Of a stretch of DNA of 13,949 nt, positions 1 to 8,429 are shown piece by piece. The position numbers and the translations under genes are program-made. The stretch comes from Woeseia sp. Lineage in GTDB: Bacteria > Pseudomonadota > Gammaproteobacteria > Steroidobacterales > Woeseiaceae. Under the pieces are notes generated by a model. It did no database searches and had not been told where the DNA came from. It was given only the letters and a program-made list of their open reading frames with translations. Where the stretch lies: positions 1-13,949 of the forward strand of contig JABIUH010000188.1 in assembly GCA_018701055.1 (NCBI GenBank). The letters are read 5' to 3'. Every line of letters starts with the position of its first letter. The stretch's first letter is position 1.

Positions 1-255
1 GACAGCATCGCTTTCCCAGACTTCGACGCTATGCGCGATGAGCTCACGCATTGCCGGTTGAAAATAGTTGTTACGAACGACGCCGCAGGCAATTCCTGAC
101 GCGCCTGCACCGACTGCTGTTTTGTCTAAAACGATGACGTCGCTGCCGGATCCTTTGCCCTGGGTCTCCAGCGTTAAGGCGAGATGGTATGCCGTACTTA
201 GGCCGTGTATACCGGCACCAACGATTACGTACTTCTTATGAGCGGGAAGAGACAC
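1..255 (-). CDS. FAD-dependent oxidoreductase, DAO family (N-terminal 85 residues, cut by window edge)
   Basis: This is the N-terminal part of an FAD-dependent amine or amino-acid oxidoreductase; the rest lies beyond base 1. The start is a GTG at 255, preceded by GAAGGA about 8 bases upstream. An FAD-binding Rossmann motif, VIVGAGIHGLSTAY, lies at about residues 10-23. A flavin-proximal segment, GAGASGIACGVVRNNYFQPA, follows, like the GGN.GRN..VIRSNY segment of SoxB-type enzymes. The gene starts 18 bases after the soxG stop, so it is very probably the fifth gene of the sox operon and shares its substrate pathway. It could be a second dehydrogenase for a methylated or demethylated intermediate. 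The exact reaction cannot be read from 85 residues. The family call is firm and the function is open. Confidence 0.85.
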   Translation of the reverse strand, partial: MSLPAHKKYVIVGAGIHGLSTAYHLALTLETQGKGSGSDVIVLDKTAVGAGASGIACGVVRNNYFQPAMRELIAHSVEVWESDAV

Positions 256-273
256 TGGATTTTTCCTTCAGGT

Positions 274-957
274 TCAATCTGTCGTTGAAATGCTTTGCAG
301 ACCGATTGCGCCACCACCGTATTCATCGATTGCATCAATGATTGAGCGCCATAAGTATTCGGTAGAGGCCGTATCGCACAGAATGAAAAAGCCTGATCGC
401 GATCCAAACTCGTGGCTGATCACCACGCCACTGACTCGCGCGATTGATGTTTGCGCGATTGCGCCCGGCGGAAATTTGCGAGCGCGAAGGTCGACTGCAC
501 ATAGTTTGGCCATGGCATCGGCCGCCGCGGCGCCGACCAATGCGAATAGACAATGACTATCTGCCCTCGGCAGCGGGTAGGCGGCTTTCTCCCCGGCAGA
601 ATTTATCGCCGCTTCGATGTCAGCGACAACTTGAGAATCGAAACTGAGCGACCCAAGTATTAGAAACTCTTCATTTGAAAGGCGTGCAACGATGGTTCCG
701 TCTTTGGTGACGCGCGCATTGTTTGGCTCCTGCGGAAGATCCGAGACAAGTGACGCGAGAAAATCCGGTGCGCCGCGACCTTTTAATCCGGTCCGCGGCA
801 GTAAGGACAGGTCACATAGGCCGGGACCATCAACCGTCTCATTCGCGTAAGCGGCAACCACGCTTCGATCGGCATGCGATTCGAAGACCGCGTCGTGAGC
901 GATGTGCCACTGAGTTAGCTGGCTTCGGCGCAATAGTGATTCGGGTTGTGATGACAT
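274..957 (-). CDS. soxG: Sarcosine oxidase-type gamma subunit
   Basis: This 227-residue protein is the gamma subunit of a heterotetrameric sarcosine oxidase-like enzyme. Gamma subunits have a GcvT/aminomethyltransferase-like fold and pack against alpha; they carry no cofactor of their own. Visible marks are DLSLLPRTGLKGRGAPDFL at about residues 49-67, equivalent to the D.S...K....GP.A..FL signature of this fold, and the C-terminal half from PLPRADSHCLFALVG (about 128-142) through LRARKFPPGAIAQTSIARV. It starts at an ATG two bases after the soxA stop, with AGGAA upstream inside soxA, so translation is likely coupled. It is slightly longer than the gamma subunits I recall (roughly 180-210 residues). 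Gamma is the least conserved subunit, so the call leans partly on position, which matches the usual B-D-A-G order. Confidence 0.88.
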   Translation of the reverse strand: MSSQPESLLRRSQLTQWHIAHDAVFESHADRSVVAAYANETVDGPGLCDLSLLPRTGLKGRGAPDFLASLVSDLPQEPNNARVTKDGTIVARLSNEEFLILGSLSFDSQVVADIEAAINSAGEKAAYPLPRADSHCLFALVGAAAADAMAKLCAVDLRARKFPPGAIAQTSIARVSGVVISHEFGSRSGFFILCDTASTEYLWRSIIDAIDEYGGGAIGLQSISTTD

Positions 958-959
958 TG

Positions 960-3863
960 CTACAATTCCTGCCGCGAATTGTCGCGATCGTAGAACGGTA
1001 TTGGGACGACCATCGCATTGACCAATTTCTGTTTGTCAGTCCGAATCTGGATCGTCGCCCCCGACTCAGCATTGTTAGCGGCTACGTATGCGAGGCCGAT
1101 AGTTTTTTTCAGGCTTGGCGAATAAGCGGCAGACGTAACTCGGCCCAACATTTGGTCACCAGCGACGACGAGGTGGCTTTCCTTTGGTAGCGGCGCTTCA
1201 AGATCCGTAATTTCGAAGCCGACCAACGCACGTTTGGCTGGCATTTGGTCAAGTTCGCGAATGGTGCGCTGACCCACAAAGAATGGTTTCTTGTTGCCGA
1301 CCGCCCACTTCATGCCAACTTCGGCGGGCGAGGACATCGCGTCGGTGTCCTGACCAATGATGATATGTCCCTTTTCGAGTCGTAGCAATCGTTGCGCATC
1401 GATTCCAAAGGGTCGAATTCCTTCGTCTTTGCCTGCTTCGATCAGCGCATCCCAAAGCGCTTCACCACAGTGCTGTGGTGCATGAATCTCGAAGCCTAGT
1501 TCGCCGACAAAGCCCGCTCTCAATAGACGAGCGGGGATATCGGCGACCCGTCCGGTGCGAACACCCATGTACGGAAATCCATCTGATGACAGATCCAGGT
1601 CAGTGCAGATGCGTTGCAATACCTGGCGTGATTGCGGGCCCGCAATGTTCACGGCGCAATACGCGCTCGTGACATTGGCGATGTCGACATCCATGCGCCA
1701 TTGCGCGTTCCACTTCAACATGGATTGAAAAACACGATCGACGCCACCCGTGGTCGCTGTCACGTAGAACATGTTTTCATCCAGTCGACAGGCGACGCCA
1801 TCATCGATGACAACACCCGCTTCATTTGTCATTAAGGCGTAACGGGCGCGACCAACGGGCTGTTTAGCGAATACGAATGTGTACATTCGATTGAGAAACT
1901 CTGCGGCATCGGGTCCCCGAACATCGATTCCACCCAGTGTTGATACATCGATGATGCCGACGCCGTTCCTTACCTGATGTGCTTCTTCCTCAATTGTGGC
2001 AGCCGCATCCTTTGAAGATCGGTAGTACGCGGGGCGGTACCAATTGCCAATCTGCAACATTTCGGCGCCGGCATCGAGATGACGGTGGTGCATGTTGCTG
2101 CGGCGGGCAGGATAAAAACTTTGCCCGGCACAATGGGCCAATGACTCAGCGGAGAAGGGTGGTCGCGCTGTAGTGACTCCCGTTTCGGCAATAGTCTTGC
2201 CCGTAGCACGCGCCACCAGACGCGCTGCCGGTAGGGCAGAGTGACGCCCTTGAGAGGGTCCCATGCCACAAGTTGAAAATCGTTTAACCAACTGAATGTG
2301 TTCGTAGCCATCGAGTGTGGCATTGACGATGTCGGCGAGTTGTAGGTCTTCATCCAAATCAACGAATTCTTTGCCTTTGGGGTGCGCAAACATTGGCCAG
2401 TCGTGGTTGACCTGAACCTGCTCCTGGTTAAAGGACGGCAACGGACTCGTTGTTAGCGCTAAGGCATTGGTTGCAGTGATTGCCGCTCGCTGCGCATCGT
2501 CTATTGCGGCATCCATATTCCAAAAGCCGTTGGCCGCCCCGCCCATTTGCACAGATGATGGTAAATTTTCGATCGAGAATCTGGCGCTTTCATTGTCGTA
2601 ACCGAGCGTGGCGCCTGCCTGACAGGCGAGTTGATAAGTAGGCATAAATCCGACTGACATGCAGAGCAGATCGCAATCGATAAGGCGCCCATCATCTGCG
2701 CACTCACCGCTTGCGATAATTTTACGTATCTCGACACCCCTTAGATGATTTTTGCTTTCACTCGCCGCGTATACCGCCGAATTCTTATAGACCGGAATAG
2801 CAGAAATCGCGTCAGCCGCTGACATCGATGTAGGCGCAGGGTCTGCGCGGAGATCAACTATTGCCCGGACGTCGACACCCGCATCAACTAAGTCGAGCGC
2901 GCATGCGTAACCTGCATCATTTGCAGTCAGTACGACTGCATGTTCGCCCGGTCGCACGCCGTACAAGCGAATGAGTCGGGACGCGGCGCCGGCCAGCATG
3001 ACGCCGGGTACATCGTTGTTTCGAAAAACACTTAACTGCTCAAGCGCACCCGTGCACATGATGACTTCTGCGGCACGTACTTTGAACATGCGCTTGCCTT
3101 GAATGACGGGAACCCAGTTATCACCGAACCAGCCGTTGGCAGTCGCTTTCGTCATCAGCTCAATGTTGGTGTGGGACGAGATCTGTGCCACCAGATTTTC
3201 GCGGAGGGTGCCATTGTCACTGAGGTCCGCGCTCAGGCGGGCGTAGTTGAGTGCGCCGCCGAGTGTTACTTGCTCGTCGACCAGCAAAACTTCCGCACCG
3301 GCATTGGCAGCAGTGATTGCCGCAGTCATGCCGGCTGCACCAGCGCCGATAACGAGAACGTCGCAGAACTTGTACTGTTTGTCGTAGCCGCTCGCGACGT
3401 AACCTTCGTTGATGACACCGAGGCCCGCTTTTTTACGGAAAAATTTCGCCCAGTATTCCCAAATTCCACGTGGTCGAAAAAATGCTTTGTAGTAAAAGCC
3501 GACGGGCAAGAAGCGACTGAGGTATTGAATGCTCGCATTGCGATCGTGTTGCAAACTGCCAGAGTAGTTTTGGCCCCGCACGACCAAGCCGTCAACGATC
3601 GGGGCGACATCCGCCGGAACATTTGGGTCGTTCGGCAATTGCACCAGCGTGTTCGCATCCTGACCGGCCATCGTCAAAATGCCGCGTGCGCGGTGATACT
3701 TGAATGACCGACTTAAGATCCATTGGTTATTCGCAGCCAACGCGCTCGCAATGGTATCCCCATGATATCCGTTGTAGTCGCGCCCTTCGAATTGAAATCG
3801 AACGGGTTGCTTGTGATCGATCAACGAACCAAATGATGATGGCAATCGATTTAATTCAGTCAT
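960..3863 (-). CDS. soxA: Sarcosine oxidase-type alpha subunit (NAD-binding plus folate-binding GcvT domain)
   Basis: This 967-residue protein has the normal length and full domain order of the alpha subunit. Residues 20-130 form the ferredoxin-like N-terminal domain (GDTIASALAAN, SRSFKYHRARG), which lacks iron-sulfur cysteines as in characterised enzymes. Residues 168-480 form the pyridine-nucleotide disulfide-type domain, with VIGAGAAGMTAAITAANAG at 171-189. The middle A3 region (about 495-545, HIQLVKRFSTCGMGPSQGRH) follows. Residues about 585-960 are a GcvT-like domain that in the family binds tetrahydrofolate and forms 5,10-methylene-tetrahydrofolate. The start ATG overlaps the soxD stop by four bases (ATGA). 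The N-terminal stretch GILTMAGQDANTLVQLPNDP differs from the version I recall in classical sarcosine oxidase, suggesting a divergent clade. Sarcosine is the default substrate by family, but another secondary amine such as an N-methyl amino acid is possible. Confidence 0.93.
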   Translation of the reverse strand: MTELNRLPSSFGSLIDHKQPVRFQFEGRDYNGYHGDTIASALAANNQWILSRSFKYHRARGILTMAGQDANTLVQLPNDPNVPADVAPIVDGLVVRGQNYSGSLQHDRNASIQYLSRFLPVGFYYKAFFRPRGIWEYWAKFFRKKAGLGVINEGYVASGYDKQYKFCDVLVIGAGAAGMTAAITAANAGAEVLLVDEQVTLGGALNYARLSADLSDNGTLRENLVAQISSHTNIELMTKATANGWFGDNWVPVIQGKRMFKVRAAEVIMCTGALEQLSVFRNNDVPGVMLAGAASRLIRLYGVRPGEHAVVLTANDAGYACALDLVDAGVDVRAIVDLRADPAPTSMSAADAISAIPVYKNSAVYAASESKNHLRGVEIRKIIASGECADDGRLIDCDLLCMSVGFMPTYQLACQAGATLGYDNESARFSIENLPSSVQMGGAANGFWNMDAAIDDAQRAAITATNALALTTSPLPSFNQEQVQVNHDWPMFAHPKGKEFVDLDEDLQLADIVNATLDGYEHIQLVKRFSTCGMGPSQGRHSALPAARLVARATGKTIAETGVTTARPPFSAESLAHCAGQSFYPARRSNMHHRHLDAGAEMLQIGNWYRPAYYRSSKDAAATIEEEAHQVRNGVGIIDVSTLGGIDVRGPDAAEFLNRMYTFVFAKQPVGRARYALMTNEAGVVIDDGVACRLDENMFYVTATTGGVDRVFQSMLKWNAQWRMDVDIANVTSAYCAVNIAGPQSRQVLQRICTDLDLSSDGFPYMGVRTGRVADIPARLLRAGFVGELGFEIHAPQHCGEALWDALIEAGKDEGIRPFGIDAQRLLRLEKGHIIIGQDTDAMSSPAEVGMKWAVGNKKPFFVGQRTIRELDQMPAKRALVGFEITDLEAPLPKESHLVVAGDQMLGRVTSAAYSPSLKKTIGLAYVAANNAESGATIQIRTDKQKLVNAMVVPIPFYDRDNSRQEL

Positions 3864-4147
3864 GCAGACGGCTCAATTCTGTTGGCTTCGCTGAAACGTT
3901 CGCTGGCCAAAAAGGTGCGCATAACTTCATCTGTGACTGTGTTTCTCTCTGCCAGAAACCAGAAAGAAGTCGCGGTATGGCACCACCATTCTGTTACTAC
4001 GCCCGCTTTGTTTTCGTCGAAGAAAACGTATTCTGCCCACTCTCTGGCGCCACTGCTATCCGGATCCGGCATTTCATGTAGCTCGCCGCCGTAGGTGAAC
4101 TCAGAAATATTGCGCGGTCCGTTAAGCGGGCAATTAAGGATTTTCAT
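3860..4147 (-). CDS. soxD: Sarcosine oxidase-type delta subunit with incomplete zinc site
   Basis: This 95-residue protein is the small delta subunit. Family landmarks are the N-terminal CPLNGPRNISEFTYGGE (residues 6-22), REWAEYVFF (35-43), then WWCHTATSFWFLAERNTVTDE (54-74). In classical enzymes delta binds one zinc through CPxC near the N-terminus and an HxxxC pair. Here Cys6 and His57 remain, but the second cysteine is Asn9 and the last is Ser61, so two of four ligands are gone. Cys56 next to His57 might partly substitute. The start ATG overlaps the soxB stop by one base (TGATG) and the stop overlaps the soxA start by four, so the three genes are translationally coupled. The rest of the fold signature is intact, so the gene looks functional rather than decayed. 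Confidence 0.92.
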   Translation of the reverse strand: MKILNCPLNGPRNISEFTYGGELHEMPDPDSSGAREWAEYVFFDENKAGVVTEWWCHTATSFWFLAERNTVTDEVMRTFLASERFSEANRIEPSA

Positions 4148-5388
4148 CAGTGGCTCGCCGCCGTTGCGCCTGCTTCGTTAACCTGTTCAAAGCGGTAGAA
4201 CCGCTCCAGCTCGAAAGGCTTAATGAGTGGCGGCGTCTTGCCGGTTGCGATGAGCTCGGCCATTGTTTTGCCACAAATCGGGGTTGCCTTAAATCCCCAC
4301 GTGCCCCAACCGGCGTCCAGGTAGTAATTCTCAACGGGACTTAAGCCCATGATCGGGCTGTAATCGGGCGTCATGTCCGTGACGCCCGCCCATTGACGCA
4401 GCAATCGTGCCTGTCCCAGAAACGGGAACAACTCCAAAATTGCGGCCGACAGTGACTCTTTCATCTCTAGTGTTGAGCGGGTGTTGTACAACGCGTAAGG
4501 ATCAGAGCCGCCACCAATCACAAACTCACCGCGCGAGGTCTGTTGTATATACACGTGTACATGCGGGGAGCTAACCATCGGGTTTAGCAGTGGCTTGTAG
4601 GGTTGCGTCACCATCGCTTGTAGCGGATAGCTATGGATAGGCAGCTTAATCCCCGCCATATCCGCAACCACTGAGCACGTTCCTGCCACGGCCTGGACGG
4701 CCACGCCGCACTCAATCGTGCCGCGATTCGTCTCAACCGCAGCGATTCGGCCGTTTTTGACTTTGAGCCCAACGACTTCGGTCAATTGATGTAATTCGAC
4801 CCCTTGTTCGCATGCGCCACGAGCGTATCCCCAAGCGACCGCATCGTGTCGTCCGGTGGCCCCGTCGGCGTGCCACAGTCCGCCCAAAATCGGAAAGCGA
4901 GCGTCCTCTGACATCGCCAGATTGGGTACCAATTCGCGAATTGCCTGGCGGTCGAGCATTTCTGAGCGCACGTTGAGATGCTGATTGACCTCCGCGCGCC
5001 AACGCAAGCTGCGCATTGCTGCGTCGCTGTGGGCCAAAGTGAGTTGGCCACGATTTTCCAACATGATGTTGTAGCTGAGCTCATTGCTGAGATTGCCGAA
5101 CAGATCGACCGACTCACGATAAAAATTGACGCCTTCCTCGGTCAGGTAGTTGGAGCGGATCACCGCGGTATTTCGAGCGGTATTGCCACCCCCCAAATAT
5201 CCCTTCTCGAGGATAGCGACGTCCCGAATACCGTGGTGTTTGGCCAGATACCAGGCAATTGCCGCCCCATGTCCGCCACCACCGATGATGATCACGTCAT
5301 AGCGAGATTTGAGGGCTTTTGGCTTCCCGAATGCGGGTTGTCCGGGGTAACGATTGCTAAAGGCGTATTTGAGTAGTGCGAGCGGCAT
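4147..5388 (-). CDS. soxB: Sarcosine oxidase-type beta subunit (flavin-bearing catalytic subunit)
   Basis: This is the catalytic subunit that oxidises the secondary amine with FAD and carries covalent FMN. Counting from the ATG at 5388 (413 residues), the dinucleotide motif VIIIGGGGHGAAIAWYLAKH lies at 32-51, followed by GGGNTARNTAVIRSNY (66-81). GRHDAVAW places His181 where the family attaches FMN (His173 in characterised enzymes, with the same 145-residue spacing from the glycine motif). GWGTWGFKATP (360-370) holds the conserved lysine of the GGFK region. The C-terminus matches the family. The frame also opens at a TTG at 5445 directly after an in-frame TGA, adding 19 hydrophobic residues. 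I prefer the ATG because it gives a normal-length N-terminus and the TTG has no ribosome-binding site, although the ATG's own site is weak (GGTG). It is the first gene of the operon. Confidence 0.92.
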   Translation of the reverse strand: MPLALLKYAFSNRYPGQPAFGKPKALKSRYDVIIIGGGGHGAAIAWYLAKHHGIRDVAILEKGYLGGGNTARNTAVIRSNYLTEEGVNFYRESVDLFGNLSNELSYNIMLENRGQLTLAHSDAAMRSLRWRAEVNQHLNVRSEMLDRQAIRELVPNLAMSEDARFPILGGLWHADGATGRHDAVAWGYARGACEQGVELHQLTEVVGLKVKNGRIAAVETNRGTIECGVAVQAVAGTCSVVADMAGIKLPIHSYPLQAMVTQPYKPLLNPMVSSPHVHVYIQQTSRGEFVIGGGSDPYALYNTRSTLEMKESLSAAILELFPFLGQARLLRQWAGVTDMTPDYSPIMGLSPVENYYLDAGWGTWGFKATPICGKTMAELIATGKTPPLIKPFELERFYRFEQVNEAGATAASH

Positions 5389-5457
5389 TAACGTGACACC
5401 AAAAATTAACTCGAGGAATTTTGCCAGTAGCGTCGGCAGCGTCAATCAAAAAACGGG

Positions 5458-5486
5458 ACTATAAGCGATTCTTATGGATTTTCGAA
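5458..5486 (-). promoter_or_regulatory. Candidate sigma70-type promoter for the sox operon
   Basis: On the minus strand TATAGT (5463-5458) matches the -10 consensus at five of six bases. TTCGAA (5486-5481) lies 17 bases upstream as a poor -35 (three of six). Transcription would start near 5451. That leaves about 60 bases before the ATG at 5388 but only a handful before the alternative TTG at 5445, which favours the ATG start. The assignment is by eye only. Confidence 0.3.
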
Positions 5487-5585
5487 ACTAACCGATAATA
5501 GTGCAAAATTGCGGCTGATAAATTTTCCATATAGGTGCAATCAGCAGGTGAATCGGTTGTTTCATTGGTAAACATATTTCTAAAT

Positions 5586-5620
5586 TTGATTATATGGTAT
5601 TAATTTATATAATTAATCAA
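5586..5620. repeat. Nested inverted repeats, possible operator
   Basis: ATTAATT at 5599-5605 and AATTAAT at 5611-5617 form an inverted repeat with a five-base spacer. An outer pair, TTGATTA (5586-5592) and TAATCAA (5614-5620), overlaps the right arm. Such symmetry in a divergent promoter region fits a dimeric regulator. Because the sequence is almost all A and T, chance symmetry is a real alternative. Confidence 0.4.
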
Positions 5621-5665
5621 TAAATTCGTAAAAGTGATTTGTATTAGCGGCCCGTTTGGCTGAAA

Positions 5666-5694
5666 TTGTGTGTATTGCTACATATTCGGATAGT
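5666..5694 (+). promoter_or_regulatory. Weak candidate promoter for the TonB-dependent receptor
   Basis: TTGTGT (5666-5671) and GATAGT (5689-5694) are 17 bases apart and match the -35 and -10 consensus at three and four of six bases. A start near 5701 would leave a short leader containing the purine-rich ribosome-binding site. The match is weak and an activator-dependent promoter elsewhere in the region is equally possible. Confidence 0.22.
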
Positions 5695-5720
5695 TCACGC
5701 CAATCCCTGAGGGGGGAAGG

Positions 5721-8393
5721 ATGTTAAAACGAAATAAAGTACATGACGCTGTATTTTTCGCATTGTCAGCCGGAGCGCTGTCAACCTCGGTCAACGCACA
5801 GCAGATCGAAGAAATTACGGTAACGGCCACCAAACGTTCTGAGAGTATGCAGGACATCCCGCTCGCCGTTCAGGCAATGGGCGCTGAGGCGCTCGAAGAG
5901 CAAAACATTCAAAGCTTTTCTGACTACGTGCAGTATTTGCCAAGCGTGAATGCGGGTGGTCGCGGTCCAGGCCAGAATGAAATTTACATTCGTGGTGCCG
6001 CAGTTGATGCGATTAATATAACGGTTGCGGAATCACAAGGTTCGGCACCAAACGTTGCGCTGTATCTTGATGAGCAACCCATCACATCCGGCGGTCGCAA
6101 CCTCGACGTGTACGTGACCGACATGGAACGCATCGAAGTCCTGCCGGGTCCGCAGGGAACGCTGTATGGCGCGAGTTCAATGGCAGGCACCGTCCGCCTC
6201 ATTACCAACAAGCCGAATCTCAATGAATTCCAGGCGAGCTTTAACGGCAGTTGGTCGAAGACAGCGCACGGCGAAGACAGCAATTCTCTCGAAGCCATGA
6301 TTAATTTGCCGATCATCGAAGATAAGTTTGCCATTCGTGCGGCGCTCTATAACGACCAGCAGGGTGGTTATATTGACAATGTCGCCGGTACATTCGTCGC
6401 TGATCCCGCACTCAACCCAACCTTCCCGGGCGATACCGTCACTTATGGTGCCGGTACGATTTTGGCGAATGGCACGGTAGTGGGCCCCGGCGGTTTGACC
6501 GTTCCGGTAATCAAAGAAGTGGCCGACAACTCGGGGCTGGTCGAGAATGATTTCAATGATGCCAGTTACGCAGGTATTCGCCTCGGCGGAAAATATATTT
6601 TTAATGACGAGTGGGACCTATTGGTTCAACACACTCGACAGACGCTGAAGACAGAGGGTGTTTTTGACTACGATCCCGCGAAAGGCGATCTGAATGTCAG
6701 CAGATTCACGAAAGACTCGTTGCAAGATGAGTTTGCGCAGACCGCTTGGACAGTCAATGGCCGTCTGGGAGATCTTGATGTGGTTTACACCGGCGCATTT
6801 TTAGATCGTGAAGTTGACGCCAATTTGGACTACACCGGTTATACCAACATTGGTGGTTATATTCGGGCCTACCAATGTGAGTATCTGACGCCTGGCTATT
6901 CAGATGTTGCCGCGGTTACGGGTACGACCAACGGTTATAACTTTGATCCGACCATCGGTGGGGATCCGGGCGTCGTTGAATGTGGCAATCCGGCGAACGC
7001 GGTTCGTTTGAAAAACGAAATGACGCGCTCCACGCATGAGTTCCGTGTGAGTTCTGATTTCGAGTCAGCCTTTAACTTCACGGCCGGCGTCTTCTACGAA
7101 AATTTCGAAATCGAGCATATTGGTGATTTCAATTACCTCGGGCCGTTCGAAGCAGGATTCGCTCCGCTAGACATTACGACCAACAGCTCATTTGATAACG
7201 CGGCGACGAATGCATTCCGCGGTCCGGCACCGGAAACACAATTTCGTAATGATAATCTACGTACCGAGGAGCAAATCGCAATATTTGGCGAAGTGACATT
7301 CGATATTTCGGATCAGTTCAGCGTCGCGGCAGGTGCTCGATACTACGATCTTGAATACGATTTTCAGGGTTACGGCGCATTCCGTTACGGAACAAGGCCG
7401 TTGTTTGTCGATGATGCTGATCCAACCAACGACATTCGCCCGAACTACACTGGCGGTCGTGACTACGCGGCTAACCTTGGTGACATCGCACCGATCAAGA
7501 CCGACGATACGATCTTCAAGTTCACGGCTTCGTGGACTCCAAACGGCGACTCACTTTTCTATGCTTCCTGGTCTGAGGGTTTTCGCCCCCCTGGAATTAA
7601 CCGTGGAGCCGCGCGTTTCCCGTTTGATCCCGCTGCTAACAACACTAACAATGTAGGCACCAATTGCGGTACGGACGTCGCTATCGACGCTGACGCAGGC
7701 AATGGATTTCCAGGTTACTGCTTACCGTATGTGTTCGAGTCCGACACGCTCGAGAATATCGAGTTTGGCTGGAAGACGTCGCTGTTCGACGGGACGGTGC
7801 AATTCAACGGCGCCATCTACCGTATTGATTGGGAAAACATTCAGGTCTCTCAATTCGACTCGCAGAATATTTCGATATTCACGCTGGTTGATAATGGCGG
7901 TGATGCCGAAATTACGGGCATCGAAATGGACGTGATCTGGGGCGTTTCGGATGCCCTTACTATCTACGGTGCAGCGTCCGTCAACAATACTGAGTTGGTC
8001 TTCGTAGATCCTGCATTCGCCTTTGTAGTTGCAGACGAAGGCTCGCCATTGCCGTTGACACCGGATATTCAGTTTAGTGTCCGAGGCAGATACGAGTGGG
8101 TATTGGAAAATGGTTATGACGCATTTTGGCAGCTAGGCATGAAATATGCTGATGAAGCGCTTAACTCGTTGGTTGATACGGTGACGGAACCTAATAAGTT
8201 CCAGGACTCGTATGCCCTCGTCGACGGAGCCGTTGGCTTTTCAAGCACAGAGGATGGCTGGGGAGTTGAGCTCTTCGTTAAGAATTTGACGGACGAACGT
8301 GCGCAGTTACACATCAACCGTCAGGACTTTATGGAGCGTACAACGACTAATCGCCCGCGGACGATCGGGCTGAGATTCTCCTACGATTTTTAA
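5721..8393 (+). CDS. TonB-dependent outer-membrane receptor
   Basis: This 890-residue protein is an outer-membrane active transporter driven by TonB-ExbB-ExbD. Residues 1-26 are a signal peptide ending in SVNA before QQ. A TonB box, EEITVTATKR, lies at 30-39. The plug (about 42-165) contains QDIPLAVQAM, EIYIRGAA and VLPGPQGTLYGASSMAG. The beta-barrel fills the rest and ends in the aromatic LRFSYDF typical of barrel assembly signals. Two cysteine pairs lie in predicted surface segments, around bases 6870-6990 and 7665-7725, and could form loop disulfides. The ATG is preceded by a very purine-rich GAGGGGGGAAGG. The substrate cannot be read from the sequence; the divergent sox operon and the downstream imino-acid reductase suggest an amino-acid derivative or peptide rather than a siderophore. 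Confidence 0.95.
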   Translation: MLKRNKVHDAVFFALSAGALSTSVNAQQIEEITVTATKRSESMQDIPLAVQAMGAEALEEQNIQSFSDYVQYLPSVNAGGRGPGQNEIYIRGAAVDAINITVAESQGSAPNVALYLDEQPITSGGRNLDVYVTDMERIEVLPGPQGTLYGASSMAGTVRLITNKPNLNEFQASFNGSWSKTAHGEDSNSLEAMINLPIIEDKFAIRAALYNDQQGGYIDNVAGTFVADPALNPTFPGDTVTYGAGTILANGTVVGPGGLTVPVIKEVADNSGLVENDFNDASYAGIRLGGKYIFNDEWDLLVQHTRQTLKTEGVFDYDPAKGDLNVSRFTKDSLQDEFAQTAWTVNGRLGDLDVVYTGAFLDREVDANLDYTGYTNIGGYIRAYQCEYLTPGYSDVAAVTGTTNGYNFDPTIGGDPGVVECGNPANAVRLKNEMTRSTHEFRVSSDFESAFNFTAGVFYENFEIEHIGDFNYLGPFEAGFAPLDITTNSSFDNAATNAFRGPAPETQFRNDNLRTEEQIAIFGEVTFDISDQFSVAAGARYYDLEYDFQGYGAFRYGTRPLFVDDADPTNDIRPNYTGGRDYAANLGDIAPIKTDDTIFKFTASWTPNGDSLFYASWSEGFRPPGINRGAARFPFDPAANNTNNVGTNCGTDVAIDADAGNGFPGYCLPYVFESDTLENIEFGWKTSLFDGTVQFNGAIYRIDWENIQVSQFDSQNISIFTLVDNGGDAEITGIEMDVIWGVSDALTIYGAASVNNTELVFVDPAFAFVVADEGSPLPLTPDIQFSVRGRYEWVLENGYDAFWQLGMKYADEALNSLVDTVTEPNKFQDSYALVDGAVGFSSTEDGWGVELFVKNLTDERAQLHINRQDFMERTTTNRPRTIGLRFSYDF

Positions 8394-8429
8394 AGTCGTT
8401 CGGAATCAACAATAATTGTCGGTTCAATG

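Larger units (their letters stand above)
5446..5720. promoter_or_regulatory. AT-rich divergent control region between soxB and the TonB receptor
   Basis: This intergenic stretch lies between two divergently transcribed units and is clearly richer in A and T than the flanking genes. I see no protein-coding frame or structured RNA in it. It should hold promoters for both directions. It also contains nested inverted repeats at 5586-5620, which are listed separately. Confidence 0.7.

Noticed and set aside
723..1190. 155-residue open frame on the plus strand
   Set aside because: It spans the soxG start and the soxA end on the opposite strand and has an arginine-rich, low-information product typical of an antisense shadow.
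3099..3707. 202-residue open frame on the plus strand
   Set aside because: It lies wholly antisense to soxA, whose translation matches a known family along its full length. The antisense product shows no recognisable domain.
5984..6334. 116-residue open frame on the minus strand
   Set aside because: It is antisense to the conserved plug domain of the TonB receptor and has no supporting signals.
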